Source: Athripsodes cinereus | Taxonomy: Eukaryota > Arthropoda > Insecta > Trichoptera > Leptoceridae | Direction: 5' to 3' | Length of the DNA stretch: 64,000 bases | Assembly (NCBI GenBank): GCA_947579605.1 | Contig: OX388314.1 | Location: 12,397,982 to 12,461,981, forward strand | Part shown: in pieces, positions 11,435 through 23,670 of the stretch | Position numbering within the stretch: the stretch's first letter is position 1 | Layout: every line of letters begins with the position of its first letter | The notes under the pieces: model-generated | The model's input: only the letters and a program-made list of their open reading frames with translations | Database searches by the model: none | What the model was told of the DNA's origin: nothing | Position numbers and translations under genes: made by a program

Positions 11435-11760
11435 CAGCGATGCACACACCGCGGCCCACATGCGGCCCTTGGTCGGTATATCTGCGGCCCGCCAGTGAAT
11501 TATATAGTGTAAAAAAATTCGGTAAAAGTGTACCGGATACTTAATAATTTGAGTAAATATTCTATAAGTAAACTGAGGAGTTTTTGAAATATTCCAAATT
11601 CCTATACCATTTTAAAAATTTGGTGACGGGGAGTGGAAATTTTAATGTGTTAGCATTTCTAGAAATTAAAACTTTAAGTGTTAATTTTCTTATAGCGGCC
11701 CGTCCTTGGCTCATTATCTTCCCAAGTGGCCCCTGTTCCCTATAAGTCTGTGCATCCCTG
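11435..11760. mobile_element. hAT-type MITE, 326 bp
   Basis: The left end CAGCGATGCACACACCGCGG and the right end (reverse complement CAGGGATGCACAGACTTATA) share a CAGNGATGCACA-CAC/GAC terminal repeat typical of hAT elements. An exact 8-bp target duplication, ctttagat, flanks it (11427-11434 and 11761-11768). The interior is GC-rich near the ends (gcggcccacatgcggccc; agtggcccctg) and non-coding. Confidence 0.88.
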
Positions 11761-12791
11761 CTTTAGATTGACCGTCATAGTATGTCAACACTTTGACACC
11801 AGTTGTTGTCTTATGGCAGATTCCAATATCCTATCTATGAATACTACTGTGATTAACAATCTGTCTGTAACTTGCGTCTCAATAATGAAAATGCTCGAGA
11901 CCAAATATTAATTGAATGTCTTTCTTTTGTTAGCGTACTTCTTTGAAATCACACAAAGATTTTGAATTTCATCCCATGTTTTGCATAATCGTTGTCAAAT
12001 TTTTAAATATCTAAATATATTTTTCAATTCATTGCATTGCGGGATTTATTATATCTATTCTTTTCAAAAATTCAAAACCAATTAAAATGTAGTATAATAT
12101 GGGATATGTATGAACTGTTTATCGCGAAACAGAGTTAGTCATTTATATAAATTATTTGCGGAGTTTTTTCAATTCAATGCCTACCCCTAAAACTTTGTTT
12201 CATAAACCAGTCTTCCCTTAAATAGGTATGCTTTTTTTGTGACACTCGATATCACATTACATGAAAAAGTAATGGCATTTTTTAAAATGCTAATTGTAAC
12301 TTCAAAACTATTCATATATCTATGCCAATTCATCAATATTGGCGGATTGAGAAATCAGTTACTGCCACTATCTCGAGAAATCAGGTAAAAATTCCTATCT
12401 ATCTTTGTTTATTGAAACAGCAACATTAAAAATTGGATGGGTTTTTAACAAATGTTGGAAAATAGATAGGTCATTGGAACCAGCCATTATAGAACTTGGC
12501 GATCAAATCATGCACTCCTTCTTCTATATACCCTTTAGTGGGGTCCCAGTGATTTACCTTGAGAAGAGTGGGAAATTTAAAAATAGTCAGGTTTTATTCT
12601 TTTATGTTTTCCCCGTGAAGCACTCTTCAAGGAATTGTTCTCCCATTTTTCATGATTTTTGAGTTTAGTGTTAAGGTAGGTGTTTAAAAAAACATTTAAT
12701 GTCTTAAATTGAATGACTAGGTATGCAACCCTCAAGAATGCCTTAAATTTTATACGCAAAGAGGCCAGTTTGAGGCAAAAAACTAATTTAA

Positions 12792-13718
12792 CCCTTTCGA
12801 ATCCACAGCCGTGACATACACGTGTGACATTTCCTTACCTTAGACATCCACACCCGTGATATATCGTTTTTGATTTTTCGACACTCCCAGAGACATCTGT
12901 GTTGGATTTTTTAAATTTAAATCTGTACCGATATATACCTACATTCATCCTTTATCCATTCCTGTGAAGTCGGTAAAGATGTACCTACGAATTTCGTCAC
13001 AATGACGATTTATAAAAGTACTGACAGCGTACATTACGGAAATCAGCCGTTCATTACCATTATAGTACGTTCGCGCGAATTGTATCATACGCGTGGCATT
13101 TTTGATACTCAATCAGTTATATTGTTTATATTATTTATTTTGTCACTTTTGTTGCTGTGGATTGGTTTAATTTAATTATTTAACCTATATTTATGTTCAA
13201 TTGATGTTATTGCTTATTTTATATTTTATTTTGACCCTTGACAAAATTTGAATACTACTTAGTAGTCCCTACACAAGTGTAAACATTTTTTCGATTACGA
13301 AATTTATCAACAGTTTTGATTATTTTTATTCTCAGTGAAGTTTTGAAAAATAACTGTGTATAAAACAAAGTAAAAAAATAAAATAAAATAAAAAACTGTG
13401 TGCAGCACACTGAAAAAAATCAATCGACCGTTGTTTTCATGAACAGACTATAAACTATCTTTGTTATGTATGACGCAGGCTAGGCGAGGACACTTGAGGT
13501 TCAAATATCCCGTGTTATGGGAGTGCGTTGAGATTTTAATGACTTATTTGTTTACATGATGCTAGTAGAAGGATGAAGGAGCTCAAATAACCCGCCAATG
13601 TGACTATGATATGCAATTTTATATTAAATAAAGTAAATTGAAACTAAAAAAGTGGATTATAAATATCACGCGGTATTGAGGGCACGATTCCAATCGGGAC
13701 GGCTCGGAAATCAAAAGG
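12792..13718. mobile_element. possible piggyBac-like non-autonomous element, 927 bp
   Basis: It is flanked by TTAA on both sides (12788-12791 and 13719-13722). The ends are CCCTTTCGAATCC and, in reverse complement, CCTTTTGATTTCC. piggyBac elements duplicate TTAA and start with CCY. The terminal match is only partial (8 of 13) and no transposase is visible; the interior has short GC-richer blocks (agccgtgacatacacgtgtg). Confidence 0.5.
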
Positions 13719-15462
13719 TTAAAAATATGTAAAACCCTTCCTTTGAAACTGTTCAATCTTGTTAATAACCTGATCACACACATCCAGTTGATATGCATTC
13801 ATTGCATTTTCTCTTTTGAACTTTACCATATAAACTATTTTATTACTAATATGGCGTCTAGTTACATGCAGTACACGCCACCTATTGCTTGAATATTCCA
13901 TAGCAACAGCAAGAATAACTACGTACTCTAGAATAGTTCCATAAAAATAGCACTCATTCTAGCCTATATGAACACTCAGACACATCTCTTTGATTATATC
14001 AAAATTGTATCTCTTAAATTGTTAAAAATGTTCACAATTTATCTAAAAAGTTTTTTTAAGTATTTACTATATTCATCAACTTTTACATATTGTTAATACC
14101 AGAGTTGTGAAGTCAACATATTTTTACGTAGATCTTACATAGTGAATCTATTTATTTAGGCCTAATTTACAAACTTTTGTTAGGAATCTAAGTGTTTCTG
14201 ACTTTTTTTTCTCAAATCTACAAACTTTAGCTCTCAAATGTATCACTCTTCTAAAATATATCTACCTCTCTAAAAGTCGAGTTGGCAATCCTGAATACAG
14301 CACCATCTATTGCTCGTGTAAATTAGCTATACTTCCAAAAGAATCAACAAATATAAAAAGCCAAAACGCCATCTCTTGAAGACATTTGTTTCCATAGTCA
14401 AATATTTTATCGTAGTTAAGTATTTTATCATTGTTAAATATTTTATTGATGCATTTTAATCGAATATCCAAAGATGGCAGTGTTTTATTTCTCGTGGCAG
14501 TCTGAATTATTTTTCAGAAGATTGTTGAATTTTTGTTTTACTATATTTATATACTTTAGACATTATAAATATAAAGCGTATCAGTGACCTCAGGTCACAG
14601 ATTCCATTTTATCTCCTTAGAGGCGACAGTTCAGGTTTCTGCATGTTTAATATTAAACAGGTTCATTTGAATTTCACAATGTCTTATTCACCGTTTAGGT
14701 AGGTATTTAAATACTTATATAATTTTATTTTATTTTAAATTTATTGTTTTGAATTGACAAAACCTCTTATGTTATGGAAATAGATTTATTGTCAATATTA
14801 TGGTAAATTAGCCAAGGAAAGAGTCAGCTGCAATTGGGTATTTTCAAAATAATTCAGCCAGAATCATTGTTTCTTATGTGTCATGGAGGTCTTTGCTAAG
14901 TGCTTTGCTGTCGCTATCATCTTGTTTAAATATTTTAAATATTATATAAATTATTCCCATCACATATTTGTTTCAAATGATGTGAAGCATACAATGCAAT
15001 GATACAATAAACGGAGATAATGAAAGTGCGAGCAGCAGGTATATATTCTGCTATTAAGAAACAGGTTGACAGTTTCTTTTTACCCTTTTAAACAAAGTTT
15101 AGTAAATAATACAATCTTGTTTCTTTGTGCATATAATGCAGTGATTTTCAATGTGTTTTACCAATCCTCTTGCAAGTATTGATGACTAGTTTGTTGTTTC
15201 TCTTACAAGATAATATTTTAGCATAACTCGAGTAGGTGTGGCATGCCTGTCTCATCAATATAATATATACAAGATGTATTTTATCTACATATTTATAACA
15301 ATCAAGAATAAATTTATCATATATGTACCTACGTAAATACCTGCATCATTTATGTTTAACTTATACTCTACCGCACAATATTGTCTTATTCAAGGAAAAC
15401 ATCTTCATGTTGGTTACTGACTATTTTATTATGGGGCAATTGCAAGGGATATAATATTATTA

Positions 15463-15639
15463 GCTGTAGCTTAATTGGACAAAGCACATCTCATGACAGG
15501 GTTTCCGGTTCGAGTCCCATCTGGGGCACTACCAAATGAGGTGACGTTGTCTTTTCTAAGTCTTATATGGTAATTTTGTATGTTAAATTTACATATGTGA
15601 CCACAAACAATGGTTAATTGTAAAAGTAACATTGATAAA
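15463..15639 (+). mobile_element. tRNA-derived SINE with 13-bp target duplication
   Basis: A 177-bp insertion begins gctgtagcttaattggacaa (A-box-like) and contains ggttcgagtcc (a pol III B box) 50-60 bases in. It is flanked by tataatattatta at 15450-15462 and 15640-15652 and ends in a gataaa-like tail. The acceptor-stem halves do not pair, so it is not a working tRNA gene. A diverged fragment of its body (gtgacgttgtctatggtag) is near 52900. Confidence 0.8.
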
Positions 15640-16050
15640 TATAATATTATTAAATATATAATATCATTCATAGCACACAAATATTAATTTTGATTTGCTT
15701 CACTTCTATATACCGTCATGGTATCTCCCAGAAGTGAAGTATATTTTTACATGCTTAACCTCGTTAGAATTTGTCATTTCCTTCGCCTTCAGTATCTTCA
15801 TTGAAAATTACACGTTATCCACAATTTACTAATTTATCTAAGCCAGCTAGTACTAGCTCCATGTAATAATTGATATGCAAGCTATCTTCTCCAAGTCAAA
15901 ATAATCAAGAGATTTAGGATGAGTGGCAAACCTCACTGCAATAAGATATTAAATGCCTTTATTTTTCAGAACACTTGTCTTTTACAGGATACTCGTAAAC
16001 TTGTGATAAATTGACGAGTTTCAACAAATTGTATTTTGTCCCATTAATAT

Positions 16051-16213
16051 ATTTTTTTTTTAAAAGATATCTGGGTTTTGTTATAAACCCAAAACAACCT
16101 TATACACCTTTCTCAGTAAGCTAAAGCTTGTGTCATGAAAGGGGAGTTTGTATCTGGGATCGAACCACGGACCCCTTGTTCACGAGGTCGAGACTCTACC
16201 TCCAGGCTTCCGA
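16051..16213 (-). mobile_element. tRNA-derived SINE, family S1
   Basis: On the minus strand it reads gtagagtctcgacctcgtga, then ggttcgatccc (B box), followed by a body that ends in a T-rich/A-rich tail (tatctggg... and poly-T on the plus strand). Four more copies are at 23503, 42007, 57401 and 62950. The shared head GCCTGGAGGTAGAGTCTCG matches an A-box region. Confidence 0.82.
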
Positions 16214-17830
16214 TATACTCAAACTTTTTAACTATAATTCTATAAAAAAATAGTAAATTTCTTGTCAAATTACACAAATTATTATACAGTTTTTGCATAT
16301 TATAGATAATGAACATTCATTGTTATACATTTTATCAACCATTAACTGGTAGAGATCAAGAAATCTGTAGACATGACGGGACTGTTTTTACAAGATAAGA
16401 AGTTTAAACATGTCCATCTTGATAACAAACTACAAATGAAGAATATTTTTAGTTTATTATTAGGCTAACCTATGTTTCTTATTATATTACATACCAAATT
16501 ATTTGATCATAAATCACATTGCACCCGTTTTATTAGGCTCTTTTTTGATGTTGTTATGTAATACAAATATTATTTATATACATACACAATACACATGTAG
16601 GTGACTATACTATTATATCTATGTTTTAGTGTGTGAGCCTTAGGAAAAAAGTGAAAGTTAACGGTGTCAGCCTGCCTCTGTATATAGAAATAATTCTAGT
16701 TGATCAAGTGTTGAGTGGATAAAAAATATTATAATTATCATTATAGACATACATACCTACATACTGTAATCAGCTTGACTATTGTGTGTTATGCTTATCA
16801 TTTGTATTACCTTGATTTATTTTCCTATATGTATTTGGATTAAAGTGATATCAATATGAGAAATTATGTATTATATCAAGTATTGTAGGAAGATCAAGTA
16901 TTACCAGGTTTATATCGTCCCTCTTCTGACTAACAGTTGTATCTGCCTAAATGTAAATTGTTTAGGAGAGCGTTTTTTTGTGTTTTGCCATGCATATTTT
17001 CATCTCTCCTTGTTATATGATACAGCGTAAATAAATATTACATTATTTTATTTATACCTATTATATATATATCAGAATCATTTTTGGGATGAAATTTTAA
17101 GGAATTAGTAGATACAACACATTTTATTTAGATTAATTCGTAAATACGACATAAATCAGAAAGCTATTTCAGGTATAACGGTAACAGTTATAGATATGAT
17201 CTTCAGTGAGAACATGCGGGCACATATAAGTTCACATTGGTGATCATAGCTCGATTTCGCCAAAAATGTCAGATACGACAGTTAGTCAGAAGACGGACGA
17301 TATATGAAGAGTAATTATTTAGGTATCTCTGAATATCCTTAGTACTTTTGCAAAGATTGCAGTTACTGCATATTTTATTATGTTACATGTGTAAAACATT
17401 TCCTTGTAACACTTAAATGGAGTAGTTACAAATTACCAAGTATGAGTCCTACATAAAAAAATACTCAATAATTTAAGATAAGTATACATATAATGAATTT
17501 GCTATAATTTGAATATTAATGCGATTAGGCGATTAGAAAATTGTATGATTTTACATGAGAAATTTTTTAAAATTAATTATCCTGTTGGGACTTATGTGAA
17601 CAAATCTTGTACTGGTTTTTGTAGCTAGTTCATGTAAATATCATTTGTTGGTTTACTTGTTCAAAAAAGTAATACTATTTTATTTTGTTGTAAAAGCATT
17701 TGCAACTTATCCATAACTGTAGGAAGGTATACGAGTACATTATTATTCATAATAGGAATCTTATAAATAAAAATAAATAGGTATAGCATTTATTTAATGA
17801 CAAAAGTTTTATAGCTGTGATTTGATATTT

Positions 17831-18670
17831 TCCTATTCCCATCAGACAGTATTGTTTTCATGCTCAAATACACGTAACTTAAAGCTGTTTTATTAAATTA
17901 TAGCTTTATAATTTTCCTATTCCCATCAGACAGTATTGTTTTCATGCTCAAATACACGTAACTTAAAGCTGTTTTATTAAATTATAGCTTTATAATTTTC
18001 CTATTCCCATCAGACAGTATTGTTTTCATGCTCAAATACACGTAACTTAAAGCTGTTTTATTAAATTATAGCTTTATAATTTTCCTATTCCCATCAGACA
18101 GTATTGTTTTCATGCTCAAATACACGTAACTTAAAGCTGTTTTATTAAATTATAGCTTTATAATTTTCCTATTCCCATCAGACAGTATTGTTTTCATGCT
18201 CAAATACACGTAACTTAAAGCTGTTTTATTAAATTATAGCTTTATAATTTTCCTATTCCCATCAGACAGTATTGTTTTCATGCTCAAATACACGTAACTT
18301 AAAGCTGTTTTATTAAATTATAGCTTTATAATTTTCCTATTCCCATCAGACAGTATTGTTTTCATGCTCAAATACACGTAACTTAAAGCTGTTTTATTAA
18401 ATTATAGCTTTATAATTTTCCTATTCCCATCAGACAGTATTGTTTTCATGCTCAAATACACGTAACTTAAAGCTGTTTTATTAAATTATAGCTTTATAAT
18501 TTTCCTATTCCCATCAGACAGTATTGTTTTCATGCTCAAATACACGTAACTTAAAGCTGTTTTATTAAATTATAGCTTTATAATTTTCCTATTCCCATCA
18601 GACAGTATTGTTTTCATGCTCAAATACACGTAACTTAAAGCTGTTTTATTAAATTATAGCTTTATAATTT
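17831..18670. repeat. minisatellite, 10 perfect copies of an 84-bp unit
   Basis: The unit starts tcctattcccatcagacagt and ends ...tatagctttataatttt. Successive starts are at 17831, 17915, 17999, 18083, 18167, 18251, 18335, 18419, 18503 and 18587, each exactly 84 bp apart. I saw no substitution between copies. The flanks diverge immediately (gatatttt before, cgataatc after). The identity implies very recent expansion or active homogenisation. It lies inside the long crc intron. Confidence 0.97.
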
Positions 18671-18921
18671 TCGATAATCTTGCAGTCTGTAAGCAGATGT
18701 TATATATAGATGGAGAGTGAAGTGAATCCATGTTGATTAGAATAATAATAATGTTTTTTTTTTATGTATTTCAATACAGTTTACAATAAATTGACATCTA
18801 ATAGAGCTGTCTTGTGTATAGGGAGGGAGCACTCAAAATATCTAGTTACAGGATTCATTGTTTTAAAGTTATTGTAGGTATACATATATAGTACAAATAG
18901 TAGATCACAACAGTAATAAAT

Positions 18922-19684
18922 ACTATACTATACTATACCCTCACGCCGTATCCCAAGTGGGGTAGGCAGAGGGAACGGAACGCCAAACAGATCTATCTTT
19001 ACACACTTCCTTCGCTTCCTCCACATTCATACAGTTTCTCATACACGCACGTCGATTCCTCTTACTCAACACGCGGCCGTCCTTGAGAATTTGATCCACG
19101 TGATCAAGCCACGTGGTTCTCGGACGTCCGCGCTTCCTCACACCCTTTCTTTCAGACAAGTATATCCTCTTTGTCATTCTTACTTCGTTCATTCGTTCAA
19201 CGTGTCCAAACCACCGTAGTTTATTCACGCGCATTCTGTCCACAACACTCTTCTTGCATCCGATCATTCTTCTAATATCCTCATTCTTCACTCTATCACG
19301 CAGCGTTTTACCAACCATTCTTCTCAACGATCGCATCTCCACTGCATTTATTCCACTTTCGTCCTTCTTCAGCCACGTCAATGTCTCGCTTGCATACGTA
19401 AGTGACGGTACCAGAATGGTATTGTGCACCAGCATTTTAGCCATGTTCGACACATTGCCATTGCTGACAATGGGTCGAAGTGCACCGTTCACTCTAGCAC
19501 CGGCCACTTTCCTTCTTTCAATGTCACTATCGCATCTTCCATCCCTCGCAAACATACTTCCCAAATATACATACTCGCTTACTTGCTCCAAACAGTCGTC
19601 GCCAACTTTGATCTCACAAATCGTTTTTTCATTCTCTCTTTCAAACACTAGAACTTTCGTCTTTAATACATTCATTTTCAAACC
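18922..19684 (-). mobile_element. LINE family B, longest 3' copy
   Basis: Minus strand. An open frame from 19681 to 18941 encodes the C-terminal part of a non-LTR retrotransposon ORF2: KMNVLKTKVLVFER, YVYLGSMFARDGRCDSDIER, LVPSLTYASETLTWLKK (beyond the RT core), DRMRVNKLRWFGHVERMN, GRPRTTWLDHVDQ and a terminal SAYPTWDTA, followed by (TATAG)n. It is flanked by a 12-bp duplication, acagtaataaat (18910-18921 and 19685-19696), so both ends are exact. The RT catalytic motif lies upstream of the truncation point and is absent. The frame is open throughout, which suggests a fairly recent insertion. Confidence 0.92.
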
Positions 19685-20704
19685 ACAGTAATAAATTTAA
19701 GTAAATATGTCTCTTTTATCAAAATAGAGCACTATTTCCACCTGTCTAAGGTTTAATTCGCTTGTGGTAGTTTAGAATAGGGGGCACATACACCTAAAGC
19801 CTTAGAAACTTTAAAATATATCCAACTGGAATGGTTCATAAAGCTACAATTTTATATAAGAGTGTGATATAAATTCAGGAAGACATTAGCATCATCATCT
19901 TGTTGTCATTAATATAATTGACATAACAATTTCACTTAATCAATGCTGCAAGGATTTAGGAGTATTATTATTTTCAATAATACAATAATGTTTACCATTT
20001 CTGTTTTTATACTTTTTAATAAGCATTTAATAACTCGATGATTTTGCATAAAAGTTTCCATTAAATCTGTTGATGCTTCCTATACAATAAATATACTAGT
20101 TAGGTAGGTATAAGATATTTTATTGTGCAAGCATGTTACTCGCTCCTATAACGCCTTGAATAGATGACAATTTATTTTATTATTGATCTTATTATTGATC
20201 GATCTGTTGCCTTGATTTCTACATCAATAAAAAATGTTTATTGCCAATTTCATTTAATCAACCCGTAATTTTATGATAACATGTTTATTAAGAATTGCAA
20301 AACTTTTGTTTTTACGTGACTCGTATTGAAAAATTGTTTTTAAAGCCCTCCAAACTTATTTGAAACTAACGGGAATATTTTCGAGTGTACTTTATTATCA
20401 GTTTTGTTATTCCGTCATCAGTAACAATATCCTTGATGGATGCGATTAGATATTTAAATGAACAAAATTAAAAGATTGTTATCTCAGCTAATAACAAATT
20501 GATAGTGAGTGGATGTCACCTAGTAAATGATTTCATATAATAGCTACATGTTGTACATAGGTCATGTGTGTTTAAAATGCAGACATCTGCGAAACATTTG
20601 ACTAAACAATATAATTTATTAAAATATGCACACATACATACACACACAACATGGAATGTACAAATTTAACTTAAACATGATAACATACCTAGGCATTTAT
20701 CAGG

Positions 20705-21056
20705 GACTATTATACTATAACCTCACGCCGTGTCCCAAGTGGGGTAGCCAGAGAGAACGGAACGCCAAACAGATCTATCTTTACACACTTCCTTCGCTTC
20801 CTCCACATTCATACAGTTTCTCATACACGCACGTCGGTTCCTCTTACTCAATACGCGGCCGTCCTCGAGAATTTGATCCACGTGATCAAGCCACGTGGTT
20901 CTCGGACGCTCGCGTTTCCTCACACCCTTTCTTTCAGACAAGTATATCCTCTTTGTCATTCTTACCTCGTTCATTCGTTCAACATGTCCAAACCACCGTA
21001 GTTTATTCACGCGCATTCTGTCCACAACATTCTTCTTGCATCCGCTCATTCTTCTA
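20705..21056 (-). mobile_element. LINE family B, short 3' fragment
   Basis: Minus-strand frame 21049-20723 gives MSGCKKNVVDRMRVNKLRWF through the terminal PTWDTA, then the tail ggttatagtataatagtccc. It starts at nearly the same internal position as the 8399 copy, so this may be a preferred reverse-transcription stop. Target duplications are not obvious. Confidence 0.88.
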
Positions 21057-21159
21057 AGTTATTGATATTATTATATTGTAATCCAGAGAATCCGTGTAGA
21101 TGGAAGATGGTGAAATAAGTTTTTGATTGACAGAATTATGGCACATGTGAAGAAAAATA

Positions 21160-21240
21160 GTGCTTTAATTCGTTCTGCACATCATCATTTACATAACAAA
21201 ATTAATTAACAAAGCAATCTACATAAAATATGTGATGATA
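21160..21240 (-). mobile_element. dispersed LINE-tail repeat fragment
   Basis: The sequence cacatcatcatttacataac followed by aaagcaatctacataaaata is nearly the same as in the fuller copy at 25400-25515. Confidence 0.5.
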
Positions 21241-22831
21241 TTATTTTATTGTGTTGACCGAGCATCGATCTACATAACTTAGTACTGACCCCTGGACTAG
21301 ACTAGAAGCTATGTATCCGTAATTAGCCTATCACTAACTTATTGACAAACTTCAGCACCTTTCAAGGATTGTAAAGTTCGTTCCATAACATTATTTTATT
21401 TGTCCTGGAGAGCTTTATATTACGATGCGAAGTGAATAGCATGTCTAATAGAAATGTAGGTAATCACAACTGTAGTTATCAGCGAATGATGTCAACAATA
21501 TTGTAAATATATACAGTTGTGTTAATGTAGAAATCCCATGTTTATTAATTATAATTATTGTTTATATTCTGTGATTATTAACCATGCATTTTGCCTTTGT
21601 CCTAAATTGAATAGGTATTCCAAAGAGCCGTACCTATATATTTATGAATGTGTTTATTATCAGGTACGCATCTATGTACTCACTTGATTATAATAATAAT
21701 AAGTAGCTCGTTGAAGGTAGTTGAGATATTATAATTCCTAATGATATTGTGATATTACCCGTTATGATTTGTTCAGTCTTCATTTTGACATCAGGCAGTG
21801 CACGGTGCACAGCGTGCTCAATGCAGATGATTTGGCAATCCATTGATAATAATTGGTGCTCGTCTGATAATAATGTCGAATCTCAAATAGATTTCTCCAT
21901 ATGAGCCATGGAGTGTTTTTCGGGCGGGTTTTTAAAATTGTGTAACCACTATGTGCACAATGACCTAAAATCGATTTTCATTATCGATCACGTCGTCGAC
22001 CACCGATTGCGCGTGTTCGATGTCTCGAACTTATACAGTTGCCGGGTATCCAGTACCAGTGATAATAAAGTGTTAGTGTTGAGAGCTACTCGCTACTCCA
22101 CTTGACGATATTAACTACACAAACATAATAACAGGCAGTTCTCGCTCACAACCTCAGCTGGCTAGCTATTTGATTCGCGCTTTGTTTCGTTCAGTTCGTA
22201 TTTGATTATACATATGTGTACACGTGCGCTCACGGTTACACATACATTTAAAAAAAATCTGACGTATCTACTTCTCGAAATTTTCTGACTAGTTCCATTT
22301 ATCAAGAACGAAGTACATAAAGCAACAAATTGATTTCTAATTCAGTAATTATTGTTAATCGAAGATCTTCGTGTGACTACGAAAATTTCAGTGATATATG
22401 TCTTATCTCTTATTAATTGTAGACAGCGAGGGACTTTGAATTATTGACTGATAACGTATGCGTGATTCGCACTGCTGTCTATTTCAATTAAGTAATTATT
22501 GTTTGTTACAATATAGTGACATTGCTTCATCAGACTGGAGGTATAGTGCAGTGCAGTGTAGTGTAGTATAAGACAGTAAATGATACACAAAAGCATCTTG
22601 CATAACATATAGATCTACGTGTGTTTTGCACCTACTGTGGTTAAACAGTGACTTTCGGTACATATCTATAATTTATAACACTCCGAACAATCAATCGCTT
22701 TTGATCAACTTTCACCGTCATAACGTGATCCGAACCAGTTGCAGAGCGAAACAAATATCCGGTGTAGAAGGAGAAGGGAACGAGAAGTCAAAAGAGAAGA
22801 AATCTACGAAAATTCAACTCCTTCAAGACAT

Positions 22832-22879
22832 ATGTCCCAGGCCATCGGCGCTCATGTGCCGATCTGGGTTTGTCATTAG
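22832..22879 (+). promoter_or_regulatory. upstream ORF, 15 codons
   Basis: ATG at 22832 reads MSQAIGAHVPIWVCH and stops at TAG (22877-22879). It lies 430 bp upstream of the alternative crc start. Its role as a translational control element is inferred from the ATF4 family. Confidence 0.45.
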
Positions 22880-22955
22880 AATGAAGTTCATATACCGTTG
22901 CAAGTGGAATAGGGAGATTGTTTTCAATTCCCAGAAATTGGTGAAAAGACGCTGA
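22854..22955 (+). promoter_or_regulatory. upstream ORF, 33 codons, overlapping the previous one
   Basis: ATG at 22854 opens a frame of 33 codons (starts MCRSGFVIRMKF) that ends TGA at 22953-22955 and overlaps the 22832 uORF in another frame. Unlike the vertebrate ATF4 uORF2, it does not overlap the main ORF. Confidence 0.4.
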
Positions 22956-23309
22956 TCTTTGATTAACATTCTCCTTGGTTGCTCCCAGACAGACCTTGAT
23001 TGGATTCAATACTCACGCACAAATATTACGTCTTTAAACAGTTTTTTTGCAAAATATACTATTGTTTAAATCTAGTGATAAATAAATAAGTCAATAATAT
23101 AAGATCTCAGTAACATAAATATTCACAAAATAATTGTTAAGGACGATTTGTGAATAGGTAGCACAAGTAACAAGTAAAATTAACCCAATAAATATACGTA
23201 TAGGTGTAACTTACTACTGTGTATAATTGGATCAACTGTTGTTAACCCAGTAAATCTAAAAGATATTCAATTATTAAAGAAGATTGGAAGACAAAGATCT
23301 TAAAGAAAG

Positions 23310-23361
23310 ATGTATAACCAAATGTCCCACTACAGAATGAAAATGCAACCAAATTATTATG
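23310..23361 (+). CDS. crc: probable alternative first coding exon of crc
   Basis: ATG at 23310 (context aaagATGt, A at -3) reads MYNQMSHYRMKMQPNYY, then a single G followed by a consensus donor GTATGT at 23362. The split codon G|AA with the exon at 35423 gives Glu and continues PYTNWMEEKIELP in frame. The predicted short isoform is 17 + 303 = 320 residues. It would lack the exon at 10918-11181. The evidence is the donor consensus, phase match, good start context and GC-richer leader; transcript support is not available to me. Alternatively the frame could be coincidental. Confidence 0.6.
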
Positions 23362-23502
23362 GTATGTATATCCACTAAATAGTTTCTATCTTTTACTTAT
23401 ATTATTATTTATTGATAACTTCGTATGTTTCTTGGGAGTAACGTTCGTTGTATAATTTTTTTTATTACATTTATGTAACAAAATGAATATATTGAATTGA
23501 GT

Positions 23503-23670
23503 TCATCAGTAGCCTGGAGGTAGAGTCTCGACCTCATGCACAAGAGGTGCACGGTTCGATCCCAGGTGCATGCAAACTCCTCTTTCGCGACACAATCTTT
23601 TAGCTTACCGTTAAAACTTGGATTTGGGTTTAGAACGAAAAGCCAGATACATCTTTTAGATTTTTTAAAA
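23503..23670 (+). mobile_element. tRNA-derived SINE, family S1
   Basis: It contains cagtagcctggaggtagagt, then cggttcgatcccaggtg, cgacacaatcttttagctta, and ends near agccagatacatcttttaga with a T/A-rich tail. It is the same family as 16051, 42007, 57401 and 62950. The A- and B-box-like blocks are about 35-40 bp apart. Confidence 0.82.

Larger units (their letters stand above)
22150..23309 (+). promoter_or_regulatory. crc: probable alternative crc promoter and 5' leader
   Basis: Composition is less AT-rich here than in the flanking intron, and a TCAGT arthropod initiator sits at 22191-22195 in cgttcagttcg. No TATA box is seen at -30. The leader then runs about 1.1 kb to an ATG at 23310 with A at -3. 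It contains several short upstream ORFs, the last two being 22832-22879 and 22854-22955, followed by 354 bp without any ATG. A long leader with upstream ORFs is the classic arrangement by which ATF4/crc mRNAs are translationally induced when eIF2 is phosphorylated. Start site and leader continuity are inferred. Confidence 0.5.

Noticed and set aside
17831..18670. CRISPR-like regular array
   Set aside because: The units are contiguous 84-bp tandem repeats without unique spacers, in an insect intron. It is a minisatellite.
19113..19691. 192-residue plus-strand ORF
   Set aside because: Antisense shadow of the LINE B coding frame.
22626..22955. 109-residue protein-coding frame
   Set aside because: It opens at TTG, not ATG, has no domain, and overlaps the proposed crc leader. 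Only the internal ATG at 22854 is kept as a uORF.
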